DNA of 64,000 bases, from NCBI RefSeq assembly GCF_021018895.1, contig NC_079375.1, forward strand, positions 14,646,992 to 14,710,991. Direction: 5' to 3'. Position numbers and translations under genes: made by a program. Numbering within the stretch: the first letter of the stretch is position 1; every line of letters starts with the position of its first letter. The notes beneath the pieces are model-generated. The model was given only the letters and a program-made list of their open reading frames with translations. It ran no database searches and was not told the DNA's origin. Below are positions 36,401 to 47,567 of the stretch, in pieces. This DNA comes from Seriola aureovittata. Lineage: Eukaryota > Chordata > Actinopteri > Carangiformes > Carangidae.

Positions 36401-38643
36401 TGCATTGAGTCCACATCTATTTTCGGTCACATTGCACTCACGCTCAGACAATTTTGGGAGTTTTGCAAATATTTTCTCCGTATAATTCAACTTAATTCCG
36501 TTATATGCTGTACAACTATAGGCTGAGTTAAAGAGCTGCCAGACACATGATTCACACTTAACACTTTGTTTAGTTTAGAATTACTGTCACCAGTAAGTCT
36601 TCAAACAAGTAGGCTCAACAGGTTCAATGAGGTTTATTCCAAGCTTACTGTGTGTGGTAGATCTAGGATACATGGCTAAAACAACATATAAGTTAGCCTT
36701 TAACATCTTGCAGAGATACTAGATGAATATTAACTCTCACCCAGAACAATAAACCAAGTGCACCATATCCCCCTCACTCTCACTCACTCACATTAAGTGT
36801 AATTGTTCCTTTTGTGTGCGTTTGTTCAGGTATGGTTACAGACGCTCTCCACCTCCATACACTCGTATTTGAGTGTAAGCCTCTTGAATCTCCACATCAA
36901 ACACTAACCACTCAGTGTCTTTGAGTTACTGAATGTCATGAACTAGCATCAGATCTGGTTCAGGGATTCATCCTTATTTGGCATGAGTCCCAAAATAAAA
37001 CGTTATGACGAACAACATGTCTGTTGTGCAGATTTACTTTAATATTCCTCATGCTGGTGTGCTCAGCTGGCAGGAAGAGTGTCATTGAAAGTAACATAAT
37101 TTAAAAGCTATTATTCAAATCAATTTCCATTCACATTTTTAGTTTTGCATAGAAACTCTAATGGTCAATGAAAACCTACGAAGTGGATTCACTTATGTTT
37201 CAACCATGCTTCCTGGCCAAGAGCTCAGTGGTAATCAGTGAAGCTTTGGCTCAGTCATCACCAGACGTCAAATCAACTCTGACAAACACATCCAATGCTG
37301 ATAGCTGAATTCATTATGACCATACTGTGGTGGTGGAAGGCAAAATGGACATGATTTTTCATCTTTTAAACCTAGGAGATGTCAGTCTTTATGAATATAT
37401 GAAGATTAATTAAAAGGGCAAAAGGAAGAGAAATGAAGTCCAGCATTATTTTACCCACTAACAACTTTGGCGCTCACTTAAATGTTTAGAACCAGTCCAG
37501 TTTTAGCATTGTCATTCGAACTGCACAAAACATTGTTATTTTTTCACTTAATCTTGTTTGTTATGAAGGATTGGACAGGTGTGCATCAGCTATGACTCTC
37601 TTTGTGAGCCATGTTCATCTCTGCTTTGACATATTTGTTGTTTCTATCTTTCCTGTTGACCTACTATTTTTGGGCCTGGCTCCAAAAATGTAATGATGCT
37701 GCATTGCAATCACTGCCTATATGCCTGCAAATTTAATGCTTAATACTGGTTGTGTGCATAAGGGTGATTTATGATTTTGTAGTTGAATCAGCAAACCTAA
37801 TTTTCATGGAGCTGTTTGAGTACGTAGGCTACTTAGCTTACTAAGACAGTTTTCCTGTCAGCCATAGAAACTGTGCCAGCTTTTCCTGTTTTAAAGAATA
37901 ACCTTTTGTCTTCACACCATTTAATAACTCCTGCTGCTGGCTCCATATCCTGACTGTCCTCCTCATCACACTTTTGGAATTGTTTAGATCAAGAGAGTTT
38001 AATCTTGAAAAAATAAATCAATATTTGATTTATTGTTGACTAAGAGGGTCACAGATTGCTGACCAACCAAACATCACTGGATGCAGAGATGCAGAGATTC
38101 GAGAAAAAAATAGAATATAGAACATTTGCAGTAAGCATGCCAGAAAAAAATTTGACCTACTAATGGTGTCATCATTCCCACAAACAACACTGACCTCTTA
38201 TTGCTTTCAGAAGACTCCAGCAGTGCAGAGTCTTTGCTGTTGCCATTGGAGCTGCCCATTGACTCATGGCCGTGGCTTTCGTTGCCATGACTCTCGTTGC
38301 CATGGCTTTCATTGCCGTGCGACTCGGTCCCGCTCCCACTAGACCCACTGCTCTTCATCTCCACATCCTCCTCAGGAAGCGAGCGGGAGCGGCTGTTCTT
38401 GCGAAGGTTGTGCGGCGAGCTGGGAGGGTCCTGGCCGCTGCTGTCGCTGCCGTCTGAGGGGAGGCCTAAGTCAGGCCCACCTTGGCTGTAGCCACCCATC
38501 CGGTGCAGCTGTGCCATGGAGCTGCACCCTGAGGCCCCTCTTGGCATGGAGCTGCATGAGGTGGATGCTCTGCACCCTGAGGCTCCATCCTGGTCCTCCA
38601 GCACCGGGAAGAGATAGGGCTTGGAGTCTGAATCTTCTGACAT
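17622..38643 (-). CDS. per2: Period 2 circadian clock repressor
   Basis: Coding exons in transcript order: 38643-38195, 32288-32196, 31992-31838, 31243-31122, 30913-30712, 29711-29660, 29105-28963, 28850-28772, 28664-28558, 28460-28307, 28183-28069, 27676-27530, 27345-27255, 27107-26891, 26431-26307, 26131-25925, 24358-24092, 23140-22242, [optional 21883-21767], 20902-20665, 20129-19922, 18555-18405, 17834-17622. This gives 1477 residues, or 1516 with the optional exon; phases close throughout. Domains: Ser/Gly-rich N-terminus, HLH-like segment (about 181-232), PAS-A (about 235-400), PAS-B (about 410-520, with [20 protein letters not shown]), beta-TrCP-type degron CGSSGYAS at 562-569, CK1-binding [22 protein letters not shown] serines at 793-805, basic NLS at 925-939, and the C-terminal CRY-binding region. 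PER2 binds CRY and represses CLOCK-BMAL1. The 24092 donor (ATG|GTGCCA) is weak, and the 27107 acceptor could instead be 27116. Confidence 0.95.
18405..18555 (-). CDS. per2: per2 exon encoding [13 protein letters not shown] block
   Basis: Joined to the exon ending at 19922 in phase 2 (CG + T gives Arg), producing the conserved run [23 protein letters not shown] and [16 protein letters not shown]. This is the conserved helix of the CRY-binding domain. The join skips an exon-like ORF at 19705-19748. Confidence 0.9.
21767..21883 (-). CDS. per2: Probable per2 cassette exon (39 codons)
   Basis: A 117-nt block bounded by a pyrimidine-rich acceptor (TTACACCCTTTAG) and a donor AAAGAG|GTAGGC, open in the frame of its neighbours and phase 0 at both ends, so inclusion or skipping keeps the frame. 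It encodes a Cys-containing segment beginning [16 protein letters not shown] and ending [10 protein letters not shown] recall no equivalent in human PER2. It could be a fish-specific or alternatively used exon, or a chance ORF with good splice sites. Confidence 0.5.
22242..23140 (-). CDS. per2: per2 large exon with NLS and Pro-rich region
   Basis: The largest exon, 899 nt, residues 909-1208. Opens with a basic cluster [17 protein letters not shown] (nuclear localisation), then the conserved block [15 protein letters not shown], a long Pro/Gln/Phe-rich low-complexity stretch, and the conserved [20 protein letters not shown]. It aligns with the region of human PER2 that starts [10 protein letters not shown] and contains [15 protein letters not shown]. 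Confidence 0.95.
23408..23700. repeat. Diverged fish interspersed repeat in per2 intron
   Basis: Contains GATGGTTCCCAACCTGAG, CACGTGAT, CTCTAATCTTTGCTTTTATT, TTTACCTCGTTGGGCCC and AAGCCAAAAAAGGTGG in the order and spacing of a common teleost repeat that begins and ends with GGTTCCCAACC-like sequence. Probably a nonautonomous DNA-transposon relic; class uncertain. Confidence 0.5.
25453..25923. mobile_element. Tc1/mariner-type nonautonomous TIR element
   Basis: A 467-bp element (25455-25921) flanked by TA duplications (25453-25454 and 25922-25923). The left end CAGTGCTGTGAAAAACCATT and the inverted right end CAGTGCCGTGAAAAAGTATT are near-identical terminal repeats, extending about 28 bp. TA duplication and short TIRs fit the Tc1/mariner superfamily. 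The interior has no transposase frame, so it is a MITE. The right end abuts the per2 exon at 25925-26131 and provides part of its 5' splice site. Confidence 0.88.
25925..26131 (-). CDS. per2: per2 exon with FASP phosphoserine cluster
   Basis: 207 nt, residues 751-820. Encodes [20 protein letters not shown] followed by GDKKPQPES. The five serines spaced every third residue (793, 796, 799, 802, 805) match the human FASP cluster that CK1 delta/epsilon phosphorylates; human familial advanced sleep phase arises from the first serine. The donor is TCAG|GTACAGTG, in which everything from the second half of the TA duplication onward is transposon DNA. Retention of this intron would add Thr-Val-Pro and stop. 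Confidence 0.93.
32914..33393 (-). other. Unassigned 159-codon open frame in per2 intron 2
   Basis: The longest unexplained open frame in the window, on the same strand as per2 and just upstream of its second coding exon. It reads as mixed hydrophobic and Lys/Arg-rich sequence with [20 protein letters not shown] and [19 protein letters not shown] recognise no family. It has no clear flanking splice pair and composition like the intron. A decayed repeat or chance is most likely. Confidence 0.15.
33412..33447. repeat. (GT)n microsatellite
   Basis: Eighteen GT units in per2 intron 2, directly before the first copy of a local duplication. Confidence 0.95.
33448..33632 (+). repeat. Local direct repeat, copy 1
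   Basis: Shares ordered blocks with 34350-34530: CCACTGCATTAACCTACAAG, CACTAATACACT, GATTCACCT, ACAAATAGCCTCTCC. Both copies follow a GTGTGT run. The copies are diverged, so the duplication or paired repeat insertion is old. Confidence 0.65.
34350..34530 (+). repeat. Local direct repeat, copy 2
   Basis: Second copy of the unit at 33448-33632: CCCACTGTATTAGCCTACAA, CACTAATACACT, GACTCACCT, GCAAATACCCTCTCCGAG. The copies lie about 0.9 kb apart in per2 intron 2. Confidence 0.65.
34830..35110 (-). mobile_element. Decayed Tc1-like transposase fragment
   Basis: Read on the minus strand this shows, in order, TTTGATGAGACCAGAATTTA (the catalytic 'DET' neighbourhood of Tc1-like transposases) and then GCAGCACGGTGGCCGCAGC leading into ATGATGCTGATGGGATGCTT, corresponding to the family's HGGGSIMLWGCF block (here [12 protein letters not shown]). 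The frame is interrupted and the ends are not defined, so it is a dead fragment. Confidence 0.65.
35208..35375. mobile_element. Foldback MITE, about 168 bp
   Basis: The left arm begins GTCATAGCAAGAAAAGTGAA and the right arm, inverted, begins GTCACAGCAAGAAAAGCATA. The arms match over about 37 bp (35208-35244 and 35338-35375) around a unique centre of roughly 90 bp. No coding capacity. It lies just beyond the Tc1-like fragment in per2 intron 2. Confidence 0.75.
35590..36330. other. Purine-rich and GC-richer block in per2 intron 2
   Basis: Contains CT/AG-rich stretches, a short tandem GCCTCCA repeat at about 36290-36306 and a CRE/AP-1-like ATGACATCA at 36311-36319. No supported exon. It could be an internal regulatory element of per2; this is only a compositional inference. 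Confidence 0.2.
38195..38643 (-). CDS. per2: per2 first coding exon with ESHGN tandem repeat
   Basis: ATG at 38643 opens [20 protein letters not shown], the start expected of fish Per2. The exon begins at 38733 after a strong acceptor (CTCTCCTATTTCCAG), leaving a 90-nt 5' leader. Residues around 110-130 carry a tandem run of the pentapeptide ESHGN (three copies plus ESHGH), encoded by 15-bp units. The exon ends at 38195 in phase 2 with [10 protein letters not shown]. Confidence 0.92.
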
Positions 38644-41600
38644 CGGGAAAATGTGCTGTCCTGGGCTTGTTCCAGGTTAGTTAATTGGATAATGAAAGAA
38701 CACAATCACCCCATTTTGACAAGGGCGTTGCTGCTGGAAATAGGAGAGGAACCGGATTAATCTGTTGAGAGAAGAAGGTTATACATGTTAGCAATGAAGT
38801 AACCATCATACACTGCATGTTATACATGATTTAAATATGTATATATATATAACTTATGACTGAGTGGATATATGGCTGAATCCTGTGACTGCAACAGGTA
38901 ATTATCCATGTTCATTAGTTTTCAAGTGAAAATAATGTTTTACGAACTTTTGACTCATAATCACACAGTGACAAAACAACTCTGCTTGGAGAATGCTGAT
39001 TAAAACAAACCATCAAGGTCAAATAAGTTTTAAGACAGAAATGGCATTTAATTCCATACTAACATGACCTGAATAAGTGGCCAATTAGAAGACAGGGACC
39101 CAATATAAAATTGATAGTATGTTTTAGAAGTGTATGTGGTATGGCAGCAATATGCAAAGTATAAATGATTTGTGTTACAACATGCAGAAACACTGTCAAC
39201 CCCTGATACCAGGATGTAATTTTTCATTCACACATACACCCACTTCGAAGGGAAACAAATCAATGCTTCACCATTCCTCCTTCAAGAGTCTTTCTGTCTT
39301 TTTTCTGGTGCGATATCAAAACACATAGCAGTGTTTAACCCCTGACCTCTGAAGACCCCTGCAGGTACTTCTCTGATGTACAGTGAAACGGGTCACTGGT
39401 ACGGACAGCGTGGCCTTTAAGAACAGCAGGTCTGAACCTTCCAACCCTTTCAAAGGATCAACCACCTTAGAACACATAAAACACTAGACAGCATTTATCT
39501 GAATGCCACCACAGGTTGATAGGTAACAGCTCGCCCTATTTTCTGTGGCCTCAAGGGGTCAAGTGATGCAGCAGCCAGGACTTTAAACACAGTCTCCTGT
39601 ACAACACCAGTGTAGTTTCATATATGAATGCCAGATTTTAGCAGAATGAGAAAGCAACATACGTAACTGTCTGTTCAAACCACCCAGTGTTGGGTAGATC
39701 TCTCGAAGGAAATATCTTCTGGTTACTTAAGGTTTCACGTGTTAAGGTTTTGGCAGCACCAACAGTGGTGTGTTTGGAATAAACACAAAGAAATCTGGGA
39801 AGTAACCATGATCAGACGAAACTTTCGTGAGATCATCTACTGAAAAAGACATTACAGCAGTGTTCGAACCGTTGAGTAAACACAAGGAAATGCAATTCGA
39901 AAATGCCACAATGACTGACTCATATTTTTGGTTAATGACGAAGGAAAGCAAATGAGAGACAGACTGAAGATTTCTAAGAATTCGCAAAGTAAAATAAAAA
40001 AGGTTGAGATGAAACGGTAGTGTGTGTTGCTTCAGCCCATAATGATACAGAATTATGGTAATTATACCACAATGATGCAGTGTAACCCAGTGTTTGTATG
40101 ATTGTCTCTGTGTGAAGCACTTTTGCATTTTCTTGTGTTTCTCTCTACCCTGCAAGGGAAAAAATGTTCTACTCTGAAAACACACAGCTCTATGCCGTCC
40201 TTAATTCACCTGAGCTCCATGGAGATAGTCTTAAGCATCAAGTCCATACAAGCACAAGTATTTCTTACGTATAATGTGACGCTCATGACTAACGTTGGTT
40301 TCCGATAGCCAGTTCCATTTTAGAGGCGGCCCCAAGTTGGTAAAATACATTTCTTTCATATTCTCTGTTGACTTAGTCTCTTAGGCATCAGTAAAGAAAA
40401 AAAAAAGACAAATGACGTATACAAAAGTGTGATTACTTAGAGACACTGTTGTTAAAAACAAACATGGTTGACTGGCTTAAATGTTACGAAGTCAACGGGA
40501 CAATTGCAAACTGCAGTATTTGCTGGTAGTCATGACACAGGGGAGTACATGTCCTTTGTTTAAAGATCTACTGTTAACCATTAATATATATGTTAAATAT
40601 CTAACAAGTTAAAGAGAGAATTTATGCCTTTTTGGATGACATAAGAATGGCAAATTATCAGCCTGCCCCAAGTGTTTTATTGTATTCTCTGACCTGTAGC
40701 AGTGCAACATTGAGTTCGCCTTCAGGTAAAATTAAGAACATTGTGCATGTAAAACATCAACAATAAATTAAATTGATATTCAATTAATGATAATGAAAGC
40801 ACAATTAAGATTATTTTCACTGTGTTCTTTTTACTTTACTTTCTGTACCCTCTTCAGCTGCAACCTCCCAGTGAGAAGCAAGGGAAACAGAGTTAATGAA
40901 TGTCACAGAGCAGTGACAAGACGGGGGGAATTGGATGCCTGAAATTTTTTATATATTATTATATATATTGGTTCCTTATGCAGAAGGGAGGCTGAAGAGA
41001 GAACAGTAGCCTGACACTGCTGCATGCATCAGTGTGTCTCCCTAACTCCATCTTAAAAAGCCGGTCACTTTAATAGAAACTTTCAGTCCCTGTGTGCAGC
41101 TGATGACCACAATCATCTGGAACTCAGAGTGGTCCATGAATTACACAACATGAAACAATAGTCATGGTTTTGCCACGACTTTATGGCAAAGTCAGCGCAA
41201 TAAACTATGTCCATTAATGACTAACTTATCTGGTGACCGTGTGACAGCTGGTAGAGAGCAGTGAGCTCAGAATAATGTCTTATCACTAACCTGCCACAAA
41301 AAAAGCGTTTTTTCATCCCTGCTGCTGTGTGAATTGGGTCAGTATATAGTGACAACATTACCAAGACAATCAAGAGGCCATAAGTGTGCTTATTTAGGTA
41401 AATGGAGCAATGTGTTTAGCAATGACTTGTCTTCTGCGCAGTGCAGCACTTTGATCAGCTTTGTGGTTGAGCTATTTTCTGCAGGATAAGATAAAAATAC
41501 GGTTCAAAGCCCTCTATTACACATAGCGGATCGTCTATTACTCAGCCAACATAGTGTACATACCGAACATTCTGCACAAACCACTGACTGCTGTTTTTGT

Positions 41601-41732
41601 TGCACACAGAAGTTATTTGGCAGGTGCTGCTGCTGAGGAAGCGACTACAAAGTCTGGTTCACTGGTAACTGGTAGACATTCACCTCATTACCTCGATATC
41701 ATGCCAAATCTGTTGGCTTGATACCAGTAGAC

Positions 41733-41736
<4 letters not shown>

Positions 41737-41809
<73 letters not shown>
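41737..41809. repeat. (AG)n microsatellite
   Basis: About 36 uninterrupted AG units in per2 intron 1. The apparent Leu-Ser repeat protein on the other strand is an artefact of this tract. Confidence 0.97.
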
Positions 41810-41811
<2 letters not shown>

Positions 41812-43716
41812 CTGTAAGGGAGTTAAGTAAGGGATAAAGTGAGAGTGAGACCTCCTAAACATGGATGCTATAGTGATCCATGTTTCACCAACACTACCCT
41901 GTCCTAAAGACCGAATATCAGCTGAGGATATCCACTCTCTCACAGGTAAAATACTAAGACAGACAGTGACCAGAAACATGCTTGATTATCAATTTAAACA
42001 TAATCATGATAGCCAGAGATACACATCCTTCTTGACGCTGAGAAATACTCTCTTTTTGGGCATTATTCATTAATGAATTGGTGAGAGTAAGCCAATAACT
42101 GGATTTTTGCACCTATGTTATTAAAATTCAAGATTGTCAAGGGTGAAACAATATCCACATCTCTTGCATGTCAGTCTGTCACAAGACTGCATAACTGTCT
42201 CAAATCTACTGTACACAAATTTATATCTATACAGATACTGAATTTTAGCATAGTGTCACATTAATACTGTTTGTTAACATCCACAAAACTGACCTAAGGG
42301 AGAAAAAAAAGAGATTTGTGTAGCTGAAGACCAATAGGTCCAACTTGTTTGACTAACCATGGTACATGATTTTCCAGCAATAAGAATGGACAATCAAATA
42401 TTTACTCTAGCAACACTGAAAGATTTATGAGATGATTTTATAATACAAATCCACTTCATTTTTGTTTAAAGAAAAAGAGAACTTACTCAAAATAGCTCAC
42501 TCACTCAAATTTCCACTTGCTTTAGAGATAATTGGCAAGAACAGTTGATAAACAGCATACAATTAAAGTCATTAACAGTGTTTTATAATGAACATTTATC
42601 TTTTTTAAACCACCTGTTTACTACTTCTGATAAGAGTCTATAAACATCCAATATGTCTCTGTAGTAGGGGTTACCTGAGGCTAATTCAACATCTGTGGTT
42701 TCTCTCTTTTTTCTTGTTATTAACTAAATCTATTTCATCCTGTTGAGTTGCTGCAGGGGCGGAAGCAGAGGAAAGGTTAGCATGGATTTCCTGTGTTCCC
42801 GCTTCGAAAACCACTCATTTTTAACCTGTCTTACCACAGAGGGATCTTGATATGTAGCCTTCTCTTGCATATGATATTGTTGCAGCATCACTTTTCAATC
42901 AGTAACATTCACTGGTTTTGCATGACCCTTAGGCACAGGTCATGACGCATTTAAATGTCAGTTATGATGCTTTTCTTGTCAGAGTGCACAGTGACTGGTA
43001 GCAGGTCTAAGAGGCAGTTATACCCAACAGTGAGGCAAGCATATTGAGGAACAGGTGGCTAACAAGGCAAGATGAGAATCATAACACAATTACAGGCCAT
43101 ATATTACTCTACTTTGGCTTTTTCAGTTTAATGCAATCAAAGGACCATTCTGGACTATTGGGAACATGTTGCTCACTTGGCCTGTCTGAATCGTGGAAGA
43201 CTTGAAAAGAGATAATTTAAAAGAAATCACCTTTTCATTGCAAAAAGACAGAACACTCCATTCAGACAGGGCTTATAACCATTAAAACTCAAGTTATACT
43301 TAAGGTTGGAAATTATAATCTGATTGCATTTGTTTAAATTCTTGGGTCTAGCCACCACTGTAGTGGTGAAGTTTTCCTATACTGGCAGAAAGAAAGCCTG
43401 TGGTCTTCATCTGTCTCATCCCTATTTTCCAAGTTGTTGCTGTTGTCAATAATATCCAAATATATGTGGAATTGTAATGTCATGTAAGAAACAGGCTTGC
43501 CACAGACTTTTTCTAAACAGAACATTTATCGATTAAGGACTGAAACCTCTACCATACCCAGACAATTTAACCTTGCAATGCAGATACAATTCATAAAAAG
43601 GCACTGCTGGCATCTAGTAAGAGAAAAAAAATGTAAACCTAGAGTGGACAGGAATGACTGAAACTGGGATACAGTGATCCACCACTTAAAATGAATGTGG
43701 GCCAACGGCGTAAGGT

Positions 43717-43732
43717 GGGGGGGGGGGGGGGG
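43717..43732. repeat. 16-nt poly-G run
   Basis: Sixteen consecutive G residues in per2 intron 1, a possible site of length polymorphism or sequencing error. Confidence 0.9.
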
Positions 43733-46505
43733 CAACATCCTTGGTTGGACCACACCCATCCCATCTTTGAACTTGATCTTTATTTTGATTTCAACTACAC
43801 ACCTTTAGGTTTTGTGGCTGTGTCTTGCACAGTTGTGATACTATCGCTGAGACAAAATCTGTCCACAGACATATAAACACCTGTGAAATTACTCAAAACC
43901 ACATCTGTGGTAGTTCCTGCTACAGTAGGTGTCTTCAGGACCACCTGGTCACTAGACCACTACTGATACCAAGTCCCTGAAAGGATTTTTTTAAGTGTGT
44001 GTATTTACATCATTGTGTAATCTGGTGTTTTATGGGTCTATTGCTCCACACTTATTATCTTTCCTATTTTAATGTGATTTCTCAAAGTAATTTGCAGTCT
44101 TGTCTGTACGCAGACCTTGTTGTTAATATTGTGGCAACAAGTGCTGCGAGTACTTTCATGTGAAGACATGACTGAGTTTGCTCTTTGACTTGTTTCCTCC
44201 TTTATTGACCTACATCTATCCTCAATGACACCTTAAATACCCATAAGGGATCAGATGCATATTGTACTGCACCTTTCAGACCACCAACGGCTTTATCCAT
44301 TTTCCTAGTGCTTATAAAAGGACAAATGCCTTCATGTTCAGATTGAGAAGGAACTGTCCCATTACAGAGTGATGACTGAGTTTGCCATCTTTCTCCTAAA
44401 TTCCTGGACCACAAGTTCAGTTACAGAAATCCATGTAAAGCTACAGACTGACAAGAAAAGACATATTCCACACAAACTGCTGCACAGATGTTCTGGCACC
44501 TCTGCCATTGGAAATACCACAGTTAAATTTTTTGTTTTGTAGAAACTGTCCCATAACCAGACCTGCTTTGAGAACACCCATTCATTCTTTGAATAAAGTT
44601 TGCCTGACAATAAGTAGCGAAAAAGTAATTTGCAGGCACCTCCTCTTGTGCTGCAATTGTAGGCGTGGACATTTGTACCTGGCAAGATGCCAGACCATCC
44701 ACTGACTTCAACAGCAGGATCAGGACTTTTCCTTTGCCACCCTTGCATGCGTCAGTCATCTTTTCTCCTCCCTTTCAAGTCACAAGGGGAAAGCGGACGC
44801 TCACCAAATCAAACTTGCCACTGATAGACTGCATTGTGCTGGACTACCTAATGGTCTTTCACACAGAGAATCAATTTTAAACACTTCTAAACATTTTAGC
44901 AATTTGCATCACCAATACCTGATATTTGGATTATTTCTTCTTTGACTTGGCTTACCTGGTCAGTAACCTTGCACAATTATGCCATAACTTCTAATTCATC
45001 TGTTCACTCTTTCTATTCAGATTGGCAATAGCTCCATTCATACATAACCAAAAAGTTAGACCATTTACCTACATATATGCCCAATGATACACTGCATAGT
45101 CAAAGTTCTTCATTTAAACTTTTACTTTAAGTAAAAACAAACAAGTATTAAATGTAAAACATAAACAGGTATAAGAAGTAAAAGTACTCCCTTAAGAGGA
45201 TTAAAGCATCCAGACACTGACCAGCTAACAGTATCTTAATTATGTAAATGATTTTTTTAGTTTAAACCCCAGCAATGCTCGACACTGTCATTGTCAGGGA
45301 AAAACTTTGTATATCCCGTTTTCAGGCATTATGGATGCTTTCACATAATGAACTGGCTACACAGGTTGAGAAAATGATCTAAGCTTTTAGACCTCTACAT
45401 GAAGTATACAATGCTTTGTGTCGTCAGGCTAAAAACAGGCAGTTTTTTGTAGATACGATATTTTTTTTCGAAGACCATGAAGAACATAACCCGTTACTTT
45501 GTCTGCAGTTAATTATCTGGCAAATTTCCCCTTGAGGTTGTAACTTCAGCTTAATAGGAAAAGGACACACTTATTTACTATTCACTTCAGCCATACACAG
45601 TTTAACCATCATTGTCAAAGTCCATTGAAATGAATGAATGCTTCAAAGAGCTCATGTATCCTTTATGTAAGGATTTTTTTCTTCATGAGACAACTATACG
45701 CAAACCGCCTGACTCAATCATCAGAGCATGATGACAGTCTCTTCGGGGGAAACCTTAGCTCACATCTCGCAAATTCTCTGATCGGTGCAGCATGTGAACT
45801 CTTGCCATGTGCTGCTGCTGACTCTTTACATAAGGCGTTATGCTGGAGTTTTGATGCGACAGTGACACCAGAAAGCACGTCTACAATGCACCATATGTGA
45901 CTCTGACATCCGCGTCATGACCACAGTCAGCTCTATCACCTCTAACAACTCTGCAGCATCGTGATATAATATCAGTTTTACTGCATAAGGCATTTACTGT
46001 TCTTATATAAATCTAAGTTTCTTGGACCGCAGATCACCTGCGGCGTTTCAGTCTACAGTTCATAGAGGTTAATCCCTCACGGATAGACCCGCGTCTGTCA
46101 TGTGGGCAGGGCTGGTAGCCTGCTGTAGTCTACTGACCGAGATTGACCCTCACACTGACACAGTTATGCAACTTTCACGCTTCACGAGCATACCGCATTT
46201 TGCATATTCAGAGCAAAGCTGATTAACGTTGGTATTAGCTTCATTTTACCCCTTTTAAAACATACAACAACATGAAACAACAACATAACCGATATTACAC
46301 GGTAGAGCTCGCGCATACAAGTAAAACTCCACCAACCTCACAAAAGGTAGATCCTCTACTGATCCCGATGTCTCCGTGTAATAAAGCCGTGCTTTGGAGG
46401 TATTTTGTGGTTGAATGCCGACTAAAGAACCTAAAGACTAAAGGTACCGCCGGTCCTATGCTGGTCTAACAGACTGCTTTCCTCTGTTCGGGTTCCCACA
46501 CTCAC

Positions 46506-46640
46506 CGGTACTCTGCCCTGGATCTCCGACGAAGGCAGTGACCTCATTTCGAGCTCTCCCTGAGCTCCTCCCCTAGCTCTGCGCCCATTGGTCGAGAGAA
46601 CTGCCCGTCTCTGCCTCATAGTGCTCTGAACCAATCGACA
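46506..46640 (-). other. per2: Probable per2 noncoding first exon
   Basis: A strong donor CCG|GTGAGTG lies at 46505-46504 on the minus strand in a CpG-rich island. The 38733 acceptor would join to it. CCAAT-type boxes occur upstream and around it (CCAATGGG near 46586-46593 and its inverse near 46633). The transcription start is not fixed by sequence; the upper bound is approximate. Confidence 0.5.
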
Positions 46641-46715
46641 CTCACCGCCTCCACGGGGGCGGTGACGGTAACTGCCGCTCCGCGCTGCGACTGGTCTCCA
46701 GTGCTGTCAATCGTT

Positions 46716-46744
46716 TTACATAAGTGTGTCACCGCTTTCACGTG
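46716..46744 (-). promoter_or_regulatory. per2: E-box plus D-box light-responsive module of per2
   Basis: On the per2 strand a perfect palindromic E-box CACGTG (46744-46739) is followed 15 bp later by TTATGTAA (46723-46716), a match to the PAR-bZIP D-box. It sits about 210-240 bp upstream of the first-exon donor in a CpG-rich island. In zebrafish per2 a closely spaced E-box and D-box form the light-responsive module: the D-box takes bZIP factors such as TEF and the E-box takes CLOCK-BMAL1. Function here is inferred from that architecture. Confidence 0.75.
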
Positions 46745-47146
46745 GAAACCCACGGCTTCCGCCAGCGTGAGAGAAGCGAGAGCAAATCACTACGACGCAA
46801 CTGTTGGTGAATGAAGCCGTGCCGATGGTTGGCTCTCAGCGGCTCAGCACGGCCGAGTGTTATCTAAACGGTTATACAAGTGAGTGTGTGGCCAATGTGG
46901 GTAAAGTGTTTGGTGCGCAATAATTCACGTAAGAGTAAAAGTTCCTGGACTCTCCTAGAAAATATGATATAACACAAGGAGACTTTGATCATGACTGTAA
47001 TTTAATTTATAGTCATCCTTACATAAAAATCAGTGCAATGTTGCAACATTATCTCAGTGATATTTTTGCAATTCTATTGCGTTGTAATACATACGAAATA
47101 ACAAAAACACTTTTTACTACTTGATTTCCCCCCCAAGCATGATGTC

Positions 47147-47330
47147 ATGTTGCAGAGTTGTGCTCCGTCTGAGGAATAGAGAAGATAAACACCTATTTAG
47201 AGTCGCAGGCCTACCTACCCTCCATGTCCTTGGACTGTTTGTGGGAGGAAGCCGGAGCACCCGGATGAAACCCACGGCACGAGGAGAACGTGCAAATTCA
47301 AAGCCCGGTCCCAATGAAGCAAAATATAAT
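47147..47330. repeat. Interspersed repeat fragment, probably LINE 3' region
   Basis: Contains CATGTCCTTGGACTGTTTGT, GGGAGGAAGCCGGAGCACCC and AGGAGAACGTGCAAATTC, the well-known fish repeat phrase found in many teleost genomes. A related fragment is at 48560-48850. I believe it derives from an L2-type LINE, but cannot confirm the class. Confidence 0.6.
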
Positions 47331-47476
47331 TTCTGAGGGCCTGGTTAAGATTAGGGTTAGGCATGAACTGGCTGGGGATAAGAGTTAAGGTTAGGCAGTT
47401 TATTTGGAAGAAAAATTGATGTCTGTTTTAAGTTTATTAAAATTCTGTTTAAGTTGAAAGGCCTATGGGAAATAAA

Positions 47477-47489
47477 GTGTGTGTGTGTG

Positions 47490-47565
<76 letters not shown>
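47477..47565. repeat. (GT)n(AT)n compound microsatellite
   Basis: A short GT run passes into a long AT tract with one phase break. Confidence 0.95.

Positions 47566-47567
<2 letters not shown>

Larger units (their letters stand above)
38734..46505 (-). other. per2: per2 intron 1 (about 7.8 kb)
   Basis: Between the noncoding first exon and the first coding exon. It contains a long AG microsatellite, a 16-G run, a canonical E-box CACGTG at 39736-39741 and several short open frames with no family features (the longest is 147 codons at 39742-40185 on the minus strand). No exon with matching splice signals and conservation was identified. Confidence 0.5.

Noticed and set aside
39742..40185. 147-codon minus-strand frame in per2 intron 1
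   Set aside because: No recognisable domain, no splice-site pair and AT-rich composition; treated as chance or repeat-derived.
41680..41979. Leu-Ser repeat protein on the minus strand
   Set aside because: Produced by the AG dinucleotide microsatellite.
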